From Dryomyza anilis (taxonomy: Eukaryota > Arthropoda > Insecta > Diptera > Dryomyzidae): DNA of 64,000 nt. Both the position numbers and the translations under genes were made by a program. The DNA lies in assembly GCA_951804985.1 (NCBI GenBank), contig OX638131.1, positions 2,294,001 through 2,358,000 on the forward strand, in the 5' to 3' direction. The notes below the pieces were generated by a model. It was not told the DNA's origin and ran no database searches. It worked only from the letters and a program-made list of their open reading frames with translations. Below, piece after piece: positions 22,811 through 35,218 of this stretch. The stretch's first letter is position 1. The number at the start of each line of letters is the position of its first letter.

Positions 22811-23489
22811 ATTTTGGTTACCAACCAATAAACAAATTGTCACTGTAACCGATTTGACCGATCGATTGTTAATTAAGTAGTCGGTATGAAAGTATCAACT
22901 GAGTAACTTCGATTACCACGATTTACTAAATTATATCTATTTAAATTTTACAACGACTACAAAGTTAATGTCTCGAGTCAACGGCAAAAATCGAGGAAAT
23001 TTAGTTAAAACTTTCAATAATTATAATTCTAATATGATATAAACTTCATGTTCCAAATTTCGATAAACATTTTTATATTTTTTAGAGCATCCCTGCAAAA
23101 CCATTTGAAGACTACTTTTTGAAATGCTCTAAAAAAATGTTTATAAGTATATATATATTTCGGAAATGATAATTTTCGTCTTTAAACATTATAGATTTCG
23201 GTATCCTTTTTTGCTTTGGCAGTCTCACAGAAATATTAAAACGTACCCAAAATTGTACCACAAAGTCTAACAACTAATGGGGAAACATATAATAATTTCT
23301 TTGTCTAGTTCTACATGACTTCCGATTCCGCATTATGACTTCCGATTCACATTGGGCTGAGTCTTTGAAAAGGCGCGCATAAATGTTGTAAGTAACTTTT
23401 GAACTAAAAAAGATTTTGAAAAAGAAAAAAAAATTGTTTTAAAAGCTAGACACTTCAGGGAATACATATACTTTAGTTTTAAACTGGTT
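22811..23489. other. AT-rich noncoding stretch
   Basis: Nothing recognised beyond short internal repeats (AAATGCTCTAAAAAA). Confidence 0.35.
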
Positions 23490-23535
23490 CCATGAGTTAA
23501 AAAAGTATCATTTATATACTATTTTTTTCTGGGTG
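23490..23535 (+). mobile_element. TA-MITE family, right-end fragment (copy 5)
   Basis: Only the terminal ATTTTTTTCTGGGTG and some preceding bases survive. Confidence 0.5.
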
Positions 23536-23732
23536 TGGCTGATTTATTGATATAAAATTATATAAAAATTTAAAATTTACTAGTTTTTCAACGAAATATC
23601 ATTGAATTATATTAAATTATATAATTCTTTTATTTATGGCATAATTAATTACGTTTTTGTATCATTAATTAAGGCATTATTGAACAAAATGTGAAACTTA
23701 ATTTTCCATTATAAAAAGCCTGGATATATTGA

Positions 23733-23870
23733 ATAAAAAAATGTGTGTGGATCACGCCCATTTTTCAAACACGTATTTTTAGATGAATTATAATAATAAG
23801 TTTTAAATTTTATACCTTAATCTTGAATACTTTTCGAGTTATTGGTTCCTAAAGAATTATATTCGTTTCA
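23733..23870 (+). repeat. Fragment of the repeat at 50,012-50,832
   Basis: GGATCACGCCCATTTTT, TTAATCTTGAATACTTTTCG and GAATTATATTCG parallel the same blocks at about 50,353-50,470. Confidence 0.55.
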
Positions 23871-24190
23871 TACAAGAAATTAAGTGTTTGTCCCAAATGC
23901 CCCAAATTGTTAAATGTTTCTCTCAAATATTTATAGTGTTTCCCATAAATGATGGAAAATAATTGAGGTGTTTTAGACAAATGTTTTATATCAATTGTTC
24001 TCACAATATATTTGAAGTGTTTACAAAAATTTGTAGAATTTGCAAAACACTGCAAACATTTGTGGGAAACACTAAAAGTGCTTGTGGCAAACTCGACAAT
24101 TTATTGGAAATAAGTATTTATGGCAGGCTATAGGTATTAACCAGAAGTAAACAATAGCTTCCCAAACATAATAAACATTCCCTTTTTAGA

Positions 24191-24340
24191 TGTATTAAAG
24201 TTAATAAAAAGGATAAATTATTATTTTAATCAGTAAATACCATAAAATAGTATCATTTTTTTTAGTTTACAAGAAAATATTTATTTTTTGTATACTCTTT
24301 AATCAATTAACCAACAGTATGGTATTTTTTTTTTCAGTGC
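24191..24340 (+). mobile_element. TA-MITE family, degraded copy 6
   Basis: GGATAAATTATTATTTTAAT, AAATACCAT and TATTTATTTTTTGTATACT match the MITE interior. Both ends are eroded; the right end is TTTTTTTTCAGTG. Confidence 0.6.
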
Positions 24341-25489
24341 ATAATTCAAGAAATACTAGAAATTTAAACTCCTTTGAAAAGCACAGTATGTCCAATAATT
24401 TCAAATTGCAGGCAACACAATATTGCGAAAATATAAAAATATGTAGACCACAAATGTGATGCACACAAAAAAAAATCTATTAAAAAGATAAACGACCGTT
24501 GATTGCCAAATTAATGTTAACTTTAAGACATCTTTATGTATACCATTAGGACATCATTCAGACAATTCAAACAGGAATCTTCCGGACAATCATTTGTATT
24601 ATAAAATTACATCTTTTCAGTAACATTTCGGACAAATTTCGGACATCGATAACATTTACAAGATAACTTAAAGATATCTTTCGGACATAACTTGTCTAGT
24701 TGGGTATGAAGTCAGTTCTAAAGAAAGGAAATTATTCAGATTTGAAAACTGAATTGAGGAATGATTTTTACTAAGTATTCATGTTTAAACTGTTGTCATA
24801 TATATATATATGCTTGAAAATAATTTGAACAATTCGTTTGAAATTTCAGACCTGAATACTTTGATGAATTTTTAAAAAAGTATTATGAAATTTCACACGT
24901 GAATTCGCGGACATTTCTCTGAAAATTGGAACGAAAGAGTTAGTTCAGTTGATTTTCAGACATGGAAAGGCATTATGAGGCATGTGTAGAGGTTTTCGAG
25001 CAAGAATGCAAGTCTGAAAGAAGTTAAATTTTCTGCTGGGTTGTTTCTAGTTATTTTGTGCTCGTTTTTGTAATTAAATGTATTGAAAATATGTATAAAA
25101 ATAACTAATAAATAAAATCGAAACCGAATCCGAAACATGGAAGCAATATAACAAAACGGATTCGTTATAAAACTTAAAACTCATAAAGTAACTGAAATTG
25201 AAACCTTTCCGTTTTCAAACATTGATTCAAACAAAATCACAATTTGAAGAGCTGTAATTTGATTAAATAAACATTAACTTTACACATTTATGCTAATTTT
25301 TGGCAGTGTAGTGTGTTACTTGATATGAAATCCTCCAACTTTGTGTTCAACATGCATGAAACGACAATATGAATAAGTTATAAATTATCATTGCAATTTG
25401 ATAAACTTAAGCCAATAAGATGCTATTCATGTATTTGAACTTTTATAAATATAATTCTGACTTTTGTAAAGACGGCATCGATTGCGGGT
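24341..25489. other. AT-rich noncoding stretch
   Basis: A run of GGACA phrases (24,548-24,690) is weakly repetitive. Nothing else is recognised. Confidence 0.35.
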
Positions 25490-26884
25490 CCCCCTTGATA
25501 ATGGGAATATCTATGTGCTGCTGAGAAGACTGTTGTGTCATGTGTCCATGCGGGTGTCAATTGCCAATTTGGCATTTGACTGCATAACCCTTAAGAGTCC
25601 CAGCCAGACGAGGGAGGTGTCACATTTAGCATAATCTGATTAAAAATACCACAATTCCGCAACGGTTACTACTAGTGCTGGTCGTTAAGAGAGTAAATAG
25701 CAAATCGATAAAAGAAACGAAAACTTTTTGATACATGTCACGAAGCTCTACAAAATACCCATTCATTTACACGTTACCCAAACAACAGCTGTCGGTCGGT
25801 CGCTCACAAAAACAATTCGCACTGACCAGAATTTTTACAGCATGGAAGTCATGTTAATCAAGCCATCAAACAATAGAGGCCACTTCGGTTGCATCGTTTT
25901 TCATCATTACTCGACTATTCTCCAATCGCCCAAAATTAGGCAATTGACATTCCGACGAATGGTCTGCAAATAATCCTTGGATTCACTGCGAGCACCGTAA
26001 GTATCACATTTCAAAGCCCTCTAATTTTACAATATGCTCATAAATGGCTGGCTACACGAGGTTTTTACGCAGCTAAGCGCACCGATTGAATGCCAAAATC
26101 CGCTGCGAGTTCCGGCCGGCAAGGCATGGCATCTTCGGTCTTCGGGTTCGTCGAGAGGTGACTCGGCAGTCATACCGTAAGCCACATTTTGTTGCAATTG
26201 CAGATTTCAACAGATATTATTTGAAAACAATGTGTGTCGGTCGGGTTTGCACGGCACAATAAGGGTTGTTTGTATATGAAATTTGAAAATTAGAAAATCG
26301 TTACAAAATTTATTTGTTTATTTATCCTGCGTTCGGCAATCAGAACAAACAAGGCATTAGTTTCGTTGCTGCGACTACTATTTGTGCAGCTTATCTGTGA
26401 TTGTAACTCGATACATTTGTTTGGGCCCGATGATGAAGTTTCTATGTGCGCATTTTTGCCAACGTGTAGATGCAAAAAAATAAAAGAAAAAGGCTGATAC
26501 TGTTGAAAGTACCACTATTATTCTGCATAGGCACACTGCCCGGCTCAGCGTTTAACGTTTATGGAATTCAGCTGTTTGTCAGCACACAGTATTTAACAAT
26601 TATTGTGTTTGCCAACAAGGTTTCACGAAATCTCTTAATTACGCAGAATTCAAAAATGTTTTGAAAATGCTCCATCATGTCGTTTGTCGATTTGTACCAA
26701 TGTGAATAAGGGATTAAAGTCAACATTTTATTAATTGATCTCTCTCGAAATAATCACAAAAGTAGTTTGTCATTATTAGCGAAAACTTTGGAAATGTGTT
26801 AAATAAATATTTTATTATCAACAAATTTGTAATTTCTAAGACAAATACAATTTTATTTAATGTCAGTTATTGATCATTATTGAT
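25490..26884. other. G+C-richer unique island (left) and AT-rich tail
   Basis: Frames of 60-81 codons on both strands have no family motif. The final bases ATTATTGAT (26,876-26,884) may be the left target duplication of the SINE that follows. Confidence 0.3.
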
Positions 26885-27168
26885 CGTAGCGTCGGTAGCT
26901 CAAGGTTAGTGCGCTGGACTGCGAGCCGAAAGGTCCCCGGTTCAAGTCTGGACTGGGACTAACAACATCTTTTCATAGAAACATTTTTCTATACCGCGCT
27001 ACCTCTCGGCAGTAAATGGCTAACCTACGAGAGTAAAACATTGCCTATTAAAGGTCTCACCCACCGTTCGGATTCGGCATTAAACTGTAGGTCCCACCAC
27101 TTTGAATACAAATATAACACGCACAGTTCAAAATGGTGACAGAGCTCGGCCTAAGGCGCCAAACTATT
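26885..27168 (+). mobile_element. tRNA-derived SINE, copy 2
   Basis: The head reads GTAGCGTCGGTAGCTCAAGG (A-box-like), then GGTTCAAGTCTGGACTGGG (B-box-like). The body contains TTTCATAGAAACATTTTTCT and GTAGGTCCCACCACTTTGA, and ends GGCGCCAAACT plus an ATT tail. A possible duplication ATTATTGAT (26,876-26,884 and 27,169-27,177) is hard to separate from the tail. Confidence 0.86.
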
Positions 27169-27370
27169 ATTATTGATTAGTCATTTAAAGACTTCAAAAA
27201 TGTGGACTTAGGAACTTCTGATTTTTATCTACAGATATTTCGAATAAGGTTTTTTTAATTGTGCATTTTTTTTTTCATTTAATTTTTTATTTCGAATAAT
27301 TGTTAATTCGATTTTTTAGTATTAAAAAATATATATTTTAATTCAATTTAATTTAAATTTTTGAAAAAAT

Positions 27371-28480
27371 ATTTTTATATACGATTAATCCATCATCGAC
27401 GTCAATAATTCATGTGGTAATTCTATGACCTCAAAAAATAATAAAATGTCAAATTTTACACCCAGCTTAAGATACAGGGTATTTAAGAAATGCATATTAC
27501 TGACATAACCTAGTCAAGAAAATTTGTTATTAAGTGTAATCTGTTTATAAATGCATATCCGTTTTTAATTCGTGCTTTAGAATATTAAATTACCTTTCCA
27601 ATGGTATATTACATTTTCAAACCCCGTGGCTTCTTGTTTTTTAAGATACGTAAATTTGAAATTTACAAAAATTAAACATACAAATTTTGACTTTATCATT
27701 GATTTTTCAAAATTTCGTTGCGGATCACCCTTTTTTTAAGTATTTATAATGATAGACCAATTCATTCCCATTCTTTTCATACCAATCGCAGGGATTTTAA
27801 CGTAGTAGGAAATGCTGAAGAAATAATTACAGTGGCTGGTTTTGTGTTTGGCTGGTAGAAATAAAAGTAAAAATTATTTTGTTTGGAAATATGAACAGAA
27901 AATATGTTCTGTGAAAGAATATGAAAATTATTACAATTTTAATAAATGTTTAATAAAATTTCTCGTTTATTTTCATTTTTTTTTTTAATTTCAACCACCA
28001 AATCACAACACCCGTCACTGTTTAATTATTTTTGCAGGTTTACTTACCAGTTTAAAATCACTATAATTGATAGGAAAGTACTGGGCATAAATTACCCTAT
28101 TATTATAACTTATAAAAAAATGGGGTGATCTATAACGAAATTTTGAGAAAATCAATGACAAAGTCAAAATTTATATTTTTATTTTTGTAAATTTCAACTT
28201 CACGTACCTTTTAAAGAAGAAATAAATCATGGGTTTCGAAGAAGTGATATACCATTGGAAACGTAATTTAATTGTCTAAAACTTGCGTTAAAAATGTATA
28301 TTCATTTATCAACAGGTTATACAGGTCAAATATAGCACATTTTCTCGACAAGGTTAAGTCAATAATATGAATTTAAACTGGGTGCAAAATTAAACATTTT
28401 TTTATTTAACATTTTCTTATTTTTTGAGCCATAGAATGATTCCATGCATTATTGACATCGATGTACCCTGTATATAAAAA
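27371..28480. mobile_element. 1.1 kb inverted-repeat (hairpin) element
   Basis: Left arm 27,371-27,735 and right arm about 28,118-28,480 are inverted copies at good similarity. Mirrored blocks include TTTTTATATAC, GACGTCAATAATTCATG, CTCAAAAAATAATAAAATG, TTTCCAATGGTATAT, GAAATTTACAAAAAT and TTTTGACTTTATCATTGATTT. The ~380-bp spacer has no recognisable protein. Arms this long suggest a foldback or MITE-like element, or two elements inserted head to head. Confidence 0.85.
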
Positions 28481-29859
28481 TGTTTCTGTATCTACATACT
28501 TTAAAATAAAATTAATTCAGTAAAAAATTAGATATTTTAGATAAAATATAAATTAAATAAAACATAAGAAAACAAAATATATTCCATACACCATGGTACG
28601 ATCCCTCAGTATATATATATTATTTTGAGAATAATTACTTCCTCTGATTTTGCAATTCTCGTAGGTCTGTCCGTATTCACGGGTACTTGAAAAATACCGG
28701 CCCAAATGTGATTCAATTTTTATTTAATATATTTTATCCAAAAAGCAGTTCTGAATTTGGATAACAATATATCGGTCAACAGACACGTCCAACTTCCATA
28801 CAAGCCCCACATATATTAAGTTTTAGAAACCTATAACTCGCAAAGTATACACCAAGAGAACGAATCAGTTGAGGCAACATTTATATTTTTTGCCAACCGA
28901 TTTATTAAGTTCTGTCAGCATTTAACAAATTCAGTTGTTACAACACCACATATCAGTTCACACAACCAATAAATACAATTGACACAACCAAATAATGATT
29001 GTTTAGTTGTGGTAGCAAATTTATATACACGAAATCAGTGTGTGCAAAATCTGAAGCTAGTGCTGCAAATGTTGTCCTGTTTTGGCGTCGTTATTCTAAA
29101 AACAGCTGATTTTGCAATTGAATAAAATACATATTGGTTGCTACAACATAATTTTATAGCATTTAGTCAATAAATATAATCAACGATCTGTTGAGCCAAC
29201 TAACTATTGGTTATGTCTCATTTTAATTTTAGTTGTCGTGGTAATCTGAATGCAAAAAAAAATATTCAAATTGGTTAAAATGTTGTTTTCCCAATCGATG
29301 TTACAGTTGCTTTAACTAAAAGTTGGTTACGCTTCATACTATTGTTTGCTACAAATGAATTCCAGTTGAGACAAACTACATTCGTTAGATGCAAAAGAGT
29401 ATTCGTTGAAACAACTGCACGCCAAGCAATTATTGCTTTGAGTGTGGTGGTCAACATAATGAAGAATTTTCAAATTGTGGTGTGCAATTAATTATTCCAC
29501 ATTAATATCTTCAACAAGTATAGTTTAATTGAAAGTCAGACCTGACCTACTTTAAATCTCGTCCCTGGGAGTTAACCTTTCTGACTAGTTTTTTTTTCAT
29601 AAATTTAATGTTCAATGTTTGATAAAAAAAAAATTTCCTCCATTATTTTTTCCGATTTTTCGGTTTTTCCCATTTGGTTTTTCACTGAGAGATATTATTT
29701 TTCAAAAAATATAAATGGTTTTCAAAAAATATAATAAACGTCTTTGGTTGAGAGTTATATGAAAACATTTATTTTAAAAGTCTTTGATTATTGGTAGACA
29801 GAAAATTAAATTGGTCTCTTTTATAGAGATTGTTGTTGCAGAAATTGATTGGAGAAGCA
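28481..29859. other. AT-rich DNA with CAAC/GTTG phrases
   Basis: From 28,860 to 29,460 many GTTGNNNCAAC-type phrases occur (CAGTTGTTACAACACC, AGTTGGTTACG), loosely like the repeats at 17,444 and 48,221. The relationship is uncertain. No gene is visible. Confidence 0.35.
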
Positions 29860-30720
29860 TAAAATTTGTTTGTTAAAAAACTTTGATTTCGAATATTGCG
29901 TTATTATTTTGTCCAATATTTGTTTTAACAAAAATTTGTTTTTTCGAAAATTTTCGAACAATGTTGTTTTTTTTTGAAAAATTGTGAATTCGACCATTGC
30001 ATTGTTTTTGTCGTTCAAAAATTTAATTTTTTCGACATTCTGGTTCTTTTCTTATACATATTTTTTTGGAAAATTTTTGATTTCGAACATTGTGTTTTTT
30101 TCGCTAAAAGTTTTTTAAAATTTATTTTTCATAGTTGTTTTTGTAAAATAATTTTTTGATGTAATATGTTGTTTTCGAACATTGCGTTGTTCTCCCACAA
30201 AAATGTTTAACAATTTTTAATTCGATCATTTCGAATATGGTTGTTTTTCCGACTCGTTTGTTTTTGTCGAATATTTTTAAACTAACACTTTTTCGAAAAT
30301 TTTCGAACATTGTTGTTTTTTTCGAATAATTTATATTTTTTTCGACCATTTCGTTATTTTTGTCGACAACATTTTTTTAACTAAAATATAAAAAAAAATT
30401 CTGACATTGTTGTTTTTATTGAACAAATATTTTAACAATTTTTGTTTCGAATATCGTTGTTTTTATCGATATTTAACTTCTGTGAAACTCGTTTGTAAAG
30501 TCGAATAATTTTCGAACATTGTTGTTTTGGTAAAGTTTTTGTTTTTGGAAAATGATGATTTTGACCATTGCGTTGTTTTTGTCGGTCGTCAAAATTTTTT
30601 TTTAACTAAAATATTTTTCTCCAAAAAATGTCGGACATTGTTGATTTTGTCGAATAAAATTTTTTATGTTTTCAAACATTGCGTTGTTCGACCAAAAATT
30701 TTTTATTTTTTAATTTATTT
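29860..30720 (+). repeat. Degenerate T-rich tandem array
   Basis: Irregular units contain TTTCGAACATTGTTGTTTTT, TCGACCATTGCGTTGTTTTT and GTCGAA. One strand is nearly all T and G with scattered TCGA. The Phe/Leu-rich frames on either strand are products of the repeat. Confidence 0.75.
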
Positions 30721-30999
30721 ATAAATGTTATTTAGTGAGAGTTATTCAGGAACCTCCGAAAAGATTAACCTTTATCTCTGACCTCTGATTTAAAAAGTTT
30801 TAGCTATGTTTTAACTAAAACTTTTGTACAAAAGTTGAATTTTATCGTTCGTTGCAATAAAATTTGATATTTAAAATTTCAAAAAAAAATTCTTATAATG
30901 TATGATGTATATATTTATTCTGCTGTTTTATCCTAAAACATTGAATTAAATAAAGGTCGAATCGAGCATAAACAACACTTTTATAATCTGCGGCAAAGC

Positions 31000-32720
31000 G
31001 GTCACATTAACCGCACCGTAATTACCTCCAATATTGTTAGAATCTGAGTCTACAGCATCATTGTATTGTTCCACAGGGTCCTTTATTTCGCGGCGCGTAT
31101 CCTGTTCCACGGAGCCATCGTTCGGGTATTCTTTATGTTCCATTTCTATAGAAACAAAAACGAGAAGAGCAATTCGAGCCCCAATGCGCCGCGGCGTGTC
31201 AGTGCTGCGGCAGGAGTCGTCGTCGCGTCGTGTCGTCGTCATTGCATCGTCGTAGAGTCGGTTGTCGCTTTGTTTAGCCTCGACGCGTTAGTTTCGATAT
31301 GTGGTGCGCTTACTTATGTTGTTAAATAAATTAAGATACCGAATTAAGAGAATATCTCAAATTACACACTTGACTGGGGCTGCCTGCCTACAACGATTTG
31401 CTGCCTTTTTATGGCAGCGAACAGCAGCACTACTATTCGATAAATAAGCTGCACTTGCGCACTGCATACAGGGTGCTGCACGGCGTTAAGTGGCATCGAT
31501 GACCCGCATCCGTAACCGTAACCGTATCATGGGACCACATCTTCGGGAATGTTTCCTCAATTTTTAACGGCTAATATCTGGCAATCAGAAATACTTTATG
31601 GGTTATGAAAATCCAATTGGATGCTATTTTTCCTCAAACATGAAAACGAGCCGCCTTCGAATTGAGTTGCAGACGGAAGCATGGCCACTGGCTATGAGCA
31701 CGATCAACGATCATCACGGGGCAACAAGGGCAGCCGACGTCGGTCGCTGATCGCTGCAATATGTCGGCGTGCTTATCGCCTAATGAAGTTGACAACACAC
31801 GGATTAACGCACTACGCTGTGTCCGAACCAGTTTCAAACCGACCAGAACAGGACCGGACAGAGCAGAGCAGAACAGCGCCGAACCGAACCGAAACAAACA
31901 GGAGGCCGGCATGGGACCAAAGTGAAGGGAACCCAATAACAATTATTACAAAACATACAAACTCACACAGTCGGCATCACAGCTTTTGAATGCGTGCAAC
32001 TTCGGCTCTATCACGTGATACTCCCTCCCTCCGAATGGTCTAAAAATACGGCCACCATTTGTATTGAGAGCCATAATTACTTGAAGGAGAGGCCACAGCC
32101 TGGAAGCCCAGCGTCATTATGAAATCCCTAAATAAATTTTAAGTCCACTGTAGAGCGACAATTGTCGGCGGCGACGGCGGCGGTGGTAGTGTCGGCGGTG
32201 CCTACTTAAGCACGGTGCAACTTTTCTGGCGGGACGCGCGGCATAACCCGACTTTAAGCTCTGCCAAATGCAAGTCTTTTTTTGCATATTTCGGTGCTTT
32301 AAGCAGCGGGTTATATCAGCCACTTATGTCAGCCAGATTCCCAGCAACTGGACAAATTCCTACACGGGCTGAGGCAAGTAGCAACTGAAAGACCGGCTCA
32401 GCTGCAGAGCAGCAAAGTCAAGGCGCGAAGTGGCTAGTAAACCGCGTGACGTCGCAGGGGATTTGTTTGATTTGATGGGATGCAATATGCAAATGAACGA
32501 CTGGACAAATGGACAAATCATCTCCGTCGTCGTCGTGAAGTCGTCTGTCTGTGCCGTGCGCTGACACTGCAGCCGTCACAGCTTGCGGCGGCGGTTCTTA
32601 TCGTTTCTTGTTTTCAATCCTTATTAAAGCATAATTCCCATTCGATTTGTTTGTGTTCTGTTCCGACCGAGAATAAGGCAGCTCTAGAATAAATTTGTTC
32701 GAAGGTAGCAGTGTGGTGAC
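31000..32720. other. Largest G+C-richer island of the upstream region
   Basis: It includes CGTCGTCGCGTCGTGTCGTCG (31,213 on), GGCGGCGACGGCGGCGGTGG (32,167 on) and GTCGTCGTCGTGAAG. A 102-codon plus-strand frame at 31,681-31,989 (MATGYEHDQRSSRG...) is basic and of unknown type, and partly encodes an ACCGAACCGAA simple repeat. A promoter or first-exon region is plausible, given the exon candidate at its left edge. Confidence 0.3.
31026..31145 (-). CDS. Candidate minus-strand first coding exon, unknown protein
   Basis: On the minus strand a pyrimidine-rich tract TTTTTGTTTCTATAG precedes AAATGG. The frame then reads MEHKEYPNDGSVEQDTRREI, continues acidic, and meets a donor-like GGAG|GTAATT at 31,025, giving 39 codons plus one base. 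Codons are mostly G/C-ended (CCG AAC, GGC TCC GTG, CAG, CGC CGC), unlike the surrounding DNA. The open frame begins upstream of the ATG and continues past the donor to 30,946, so the exon limits are inferred. It would be the cytoplasmic N-terminus of some protein; I recognise no family. It could also be chance in a G+C-rich island. Confidence 0.3.
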
Positions 32721-34056
32721 ATTTAGAATTATACGATGTGATAAAGATATTAAGACATTCTTGGTTTGATGTTCCGCAGAAATGCATTCTTTTATACCTT
32801 CATCAAAAATCAATAATGAATTAAAACATAATTTAAACTAATTTGTTTTTAAGTAAAAAAATGAAAAACAAAAAAAAAAACAAAGAATGTTATCTGTGAG
32901 AAAAATAATATAGATGTTAAAAAGTTCCAACTTCTTTAAAATTTGTGGCATAGAGAATTTGAATATAGAGTAGTTTGAGAAATTGGAGTTCGAAGCATGT
33001 GGGGGAAATGTCTTCTAAATGGAATATCATAAATATTATCTAAAATTTAGTATTTCACATAGAAACACCTGCATAATTAAGACATACAATAGCATAAAAT
33101 ATAGGTAAAATAAGAAAAAAGGTAATATTTATTATGAAACTAGGTGGACCCGTGCACAGCTTTGCCCGTACGAAGTTTTTGGAAATGAATCGTCCACATT
33201 TCATTTGTTTATTTCATCTATTGGGATATTTTTCTCTCAGATTGCATTTAATTTATTACAATAAATTTATTTAGTACTAGTCGACCCAATACAACCTCGG
33301 AAATTCCAGATGTAAATTTACCTTTTTCAGGATTGTTCAGGACTGCCCGTAGCAGCTTTAGCCCAGACGATATCGCTGGCCACTTGATCCCCCTGAGGTA
33401 CGCTGACTTTAAATATAGAAAGAATTTGGAACATCCGAGATTAGACGCTGGAAAATGGCCGATGCATTCGACGAGGGAAGTGTGGAATTTGATAATACTT
33501 CACGTTGAAATTCAACTCAAAACTCAACTCAGACTATCAGCTGGCTCTGAGTGGAGTGGATTAGATCGTAAAATATGATCATTGGTTACGATATAATTAC
33601 TGAAATATAATTTATGAAAAGTGCATTAACGGAAATAAATAACAATGATCTGCATCGTTGAAGAATATTTTCCAACTATTGCTATCATAAGTACATATAT
33701 ATTTCGAGTTAATATTTCTGTCTTGCCACGTCCATTTTTGTACCTTTGGGTGCGAATTCCAAAAAAATAGTGCGTGTCTGCAACGGAAGATCTAACATAA
33801 CGAAAGATAAACACCCTGTAAAAATTTCATGTTCGTAGACCGGATTTTGGCTGGGCGTTGATAGTTTAGTCAGTCAATCGGGAATTGTACTTTTATAATC
33901 ATAGATTAGTTCAATGTCCGTTTTTACATTTACATTTGTCTAAAGTAATACCTAATCAAGTTTAAAATTAATATATTTCCAAAAAATCATGATAAGTACT
34001 TCAAGCGCCTAAGAGAAAAAACGCGATTGTTCTTAGAATGTCGATATTTGTAATTA
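32721..34056. other. AT-rich noncoding DNA
   Basis: GTGGACCCGTGCACAGCTTTG at about 33,148 has the look of a worn transposon end, but I could not find a partner. An 81-codon frame at 33,333-33,578 has no motif. Confidence 0.3.
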
Positions 34057-34378
34057 GTAGCCGCGGTAGTTCAGTGGTTAGTGCGTTGGACTGCGAGCCG
34101 AAAGGTCCCCGGTTCAAGCCTGGACTGGGGACTGGGGCTAACAACATCTTTTCATAGAAACATTTTTCTATACCGCGCTACCTCTCGACAGTAAATGGCA
34201 AACCTCCGAGAGTAAAAAATTGCCTATGAAAAGCTCTCACCCGCCGTTCGGATTCGGCAATAAACTGTAGGTCCCACCACTTTGAGTACAAATATAACAC
34301 GCACAGCTCAAAATGGTGAGAGAGCTCGGCCTAAGTTCTTATAGTGCTGTAGTGCCAAACTATTATTATTATTATTAG
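34057..34378 (+). mobile_element. tRNA-derived SINE, copy 3 (best preserved)
   Basis: The head is GTAGCCGCGGTAGTTCAGTG with an A-box-like TAGTTCAGTGG, then GGTTCAAGCCTGG as B box. The body holds ATAGAAACATTTTTCTATAC, ACCTCTCGACAGTAAATGGC and CCGCCGTTCGGATTCGGCAA, and the tail is (TTA)n. The longest ATT tail of the three copies suggests a younger insertion. No unambiguous target duplication is visible beyond ATTAG. Confidence 0.9.
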
Positions 34379-34557
34379 GTATAAAGTTCACATTAATTAG
34401 GGGTTTATAAAAGCGGTGGCAAGATGATTTTAAAGTAAAAAAAAAACCTCTTTTCAAGGTAAACAAATTTACTATAGGCAACAAACTGTATCTTTCGAAA
34501 TTAAAATATGTGTATAATGTATTTTTGCAAAGTGGAATTTGTTGCAACACAGCCCAG

Positions 34558-35155
34558 CCCAGTCTGCCATGTCTCGTAGGCCTTCGATTCCTCGAAGCTT
34601 TCTAAATTCGATATCAAAGTTCGAACTCGTCGCAATTTCCAAAAAATCTCGAACTTTGATAATTTTTTTCTTCGATATCGTTCCGATTTCGAACAATTTT
34701 TCGTCCCAAGAAAACTGCGATAAAACGCATCGTATCTGTAGGTCCAATTTGAAGCATGATATCGTTGCGAAAATGGGTCCGATATCGTGTGATTTCTCCA
34801 TCTACTCACATTGATCTCGTTACGATATCGGACACTTTTTCGTAACGAAATCAAATTGGACCTACATGGTAGGTAGATATCGTTGCGTTCTGTCGGAGTT
34901 TTCGCGATACCAGACATTTTTTTGAAATCGGAACAATATTGAAGAAAAAATGATCAAAGTTCGATTTTGCTTCGAAAAATATTACGATATCGATGAGAGA
35001 AATGTTTATACATCGTAGTTTATCAAATTTGAAAAATTAAAATCAATGAAGAAACGAATTGCATACTGGATAGCTATAAAGCAAGATATCGTACTTTTAT
35101 CGAAGTTCGAGAACGCTTCGAGGCATAGAAGATCTCCGAGACGCGGCATTCTGGG
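34558..35155. mobile_element. GATATCG-rich TIR element, 598-bp full-length copy
   Basis: It begins CCCAGTCTGCCATGTCTCG and ends CGAGACGCGGCATTCTGGG, imperfect inverted repeats that continue inward for about 50 bp. The interior is rich in CGATATCGTTCCGATTTCG and its inverse. Its length agrees with the 593-bp copy at 48,498. Frames inside are overlapping products of the inverted halves. Confidence 0.85.
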
Positions 35156-35218
35156 TACTCCCTAGTAGAAATTTACACTAATAGAGTAGACAAGATCATG
35201 TTGCTCTTGTAACGGATT

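Noticed and set aside
29821..30724. Several Phe-rich frames on both strands
   Set aside because: They arise from the T-rich array; no start context, no family.
31681..31989. A 102-codon basic frame
   Set aside because: Good codons at first, but part of it encodes an ACCGAACCGAA repeat and no exon signals bound it.
33145..33345. A possible transposon end (GTGGACCCGTGCACAGC)
   Set aside because: No partner end or second copy found in the window.
34057..34135. A tRNA gene at the head of the SINE
   Set aside because: The anticodon stem does not pair well, the block is followed by the shared ~200-bp body, and three copies have the same extension.
34472..34917. Frames of up to 138 codons on the minus strand
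   Set aside because: They lie in or across the GATATCG element and mirror each other because of its inverted halves.
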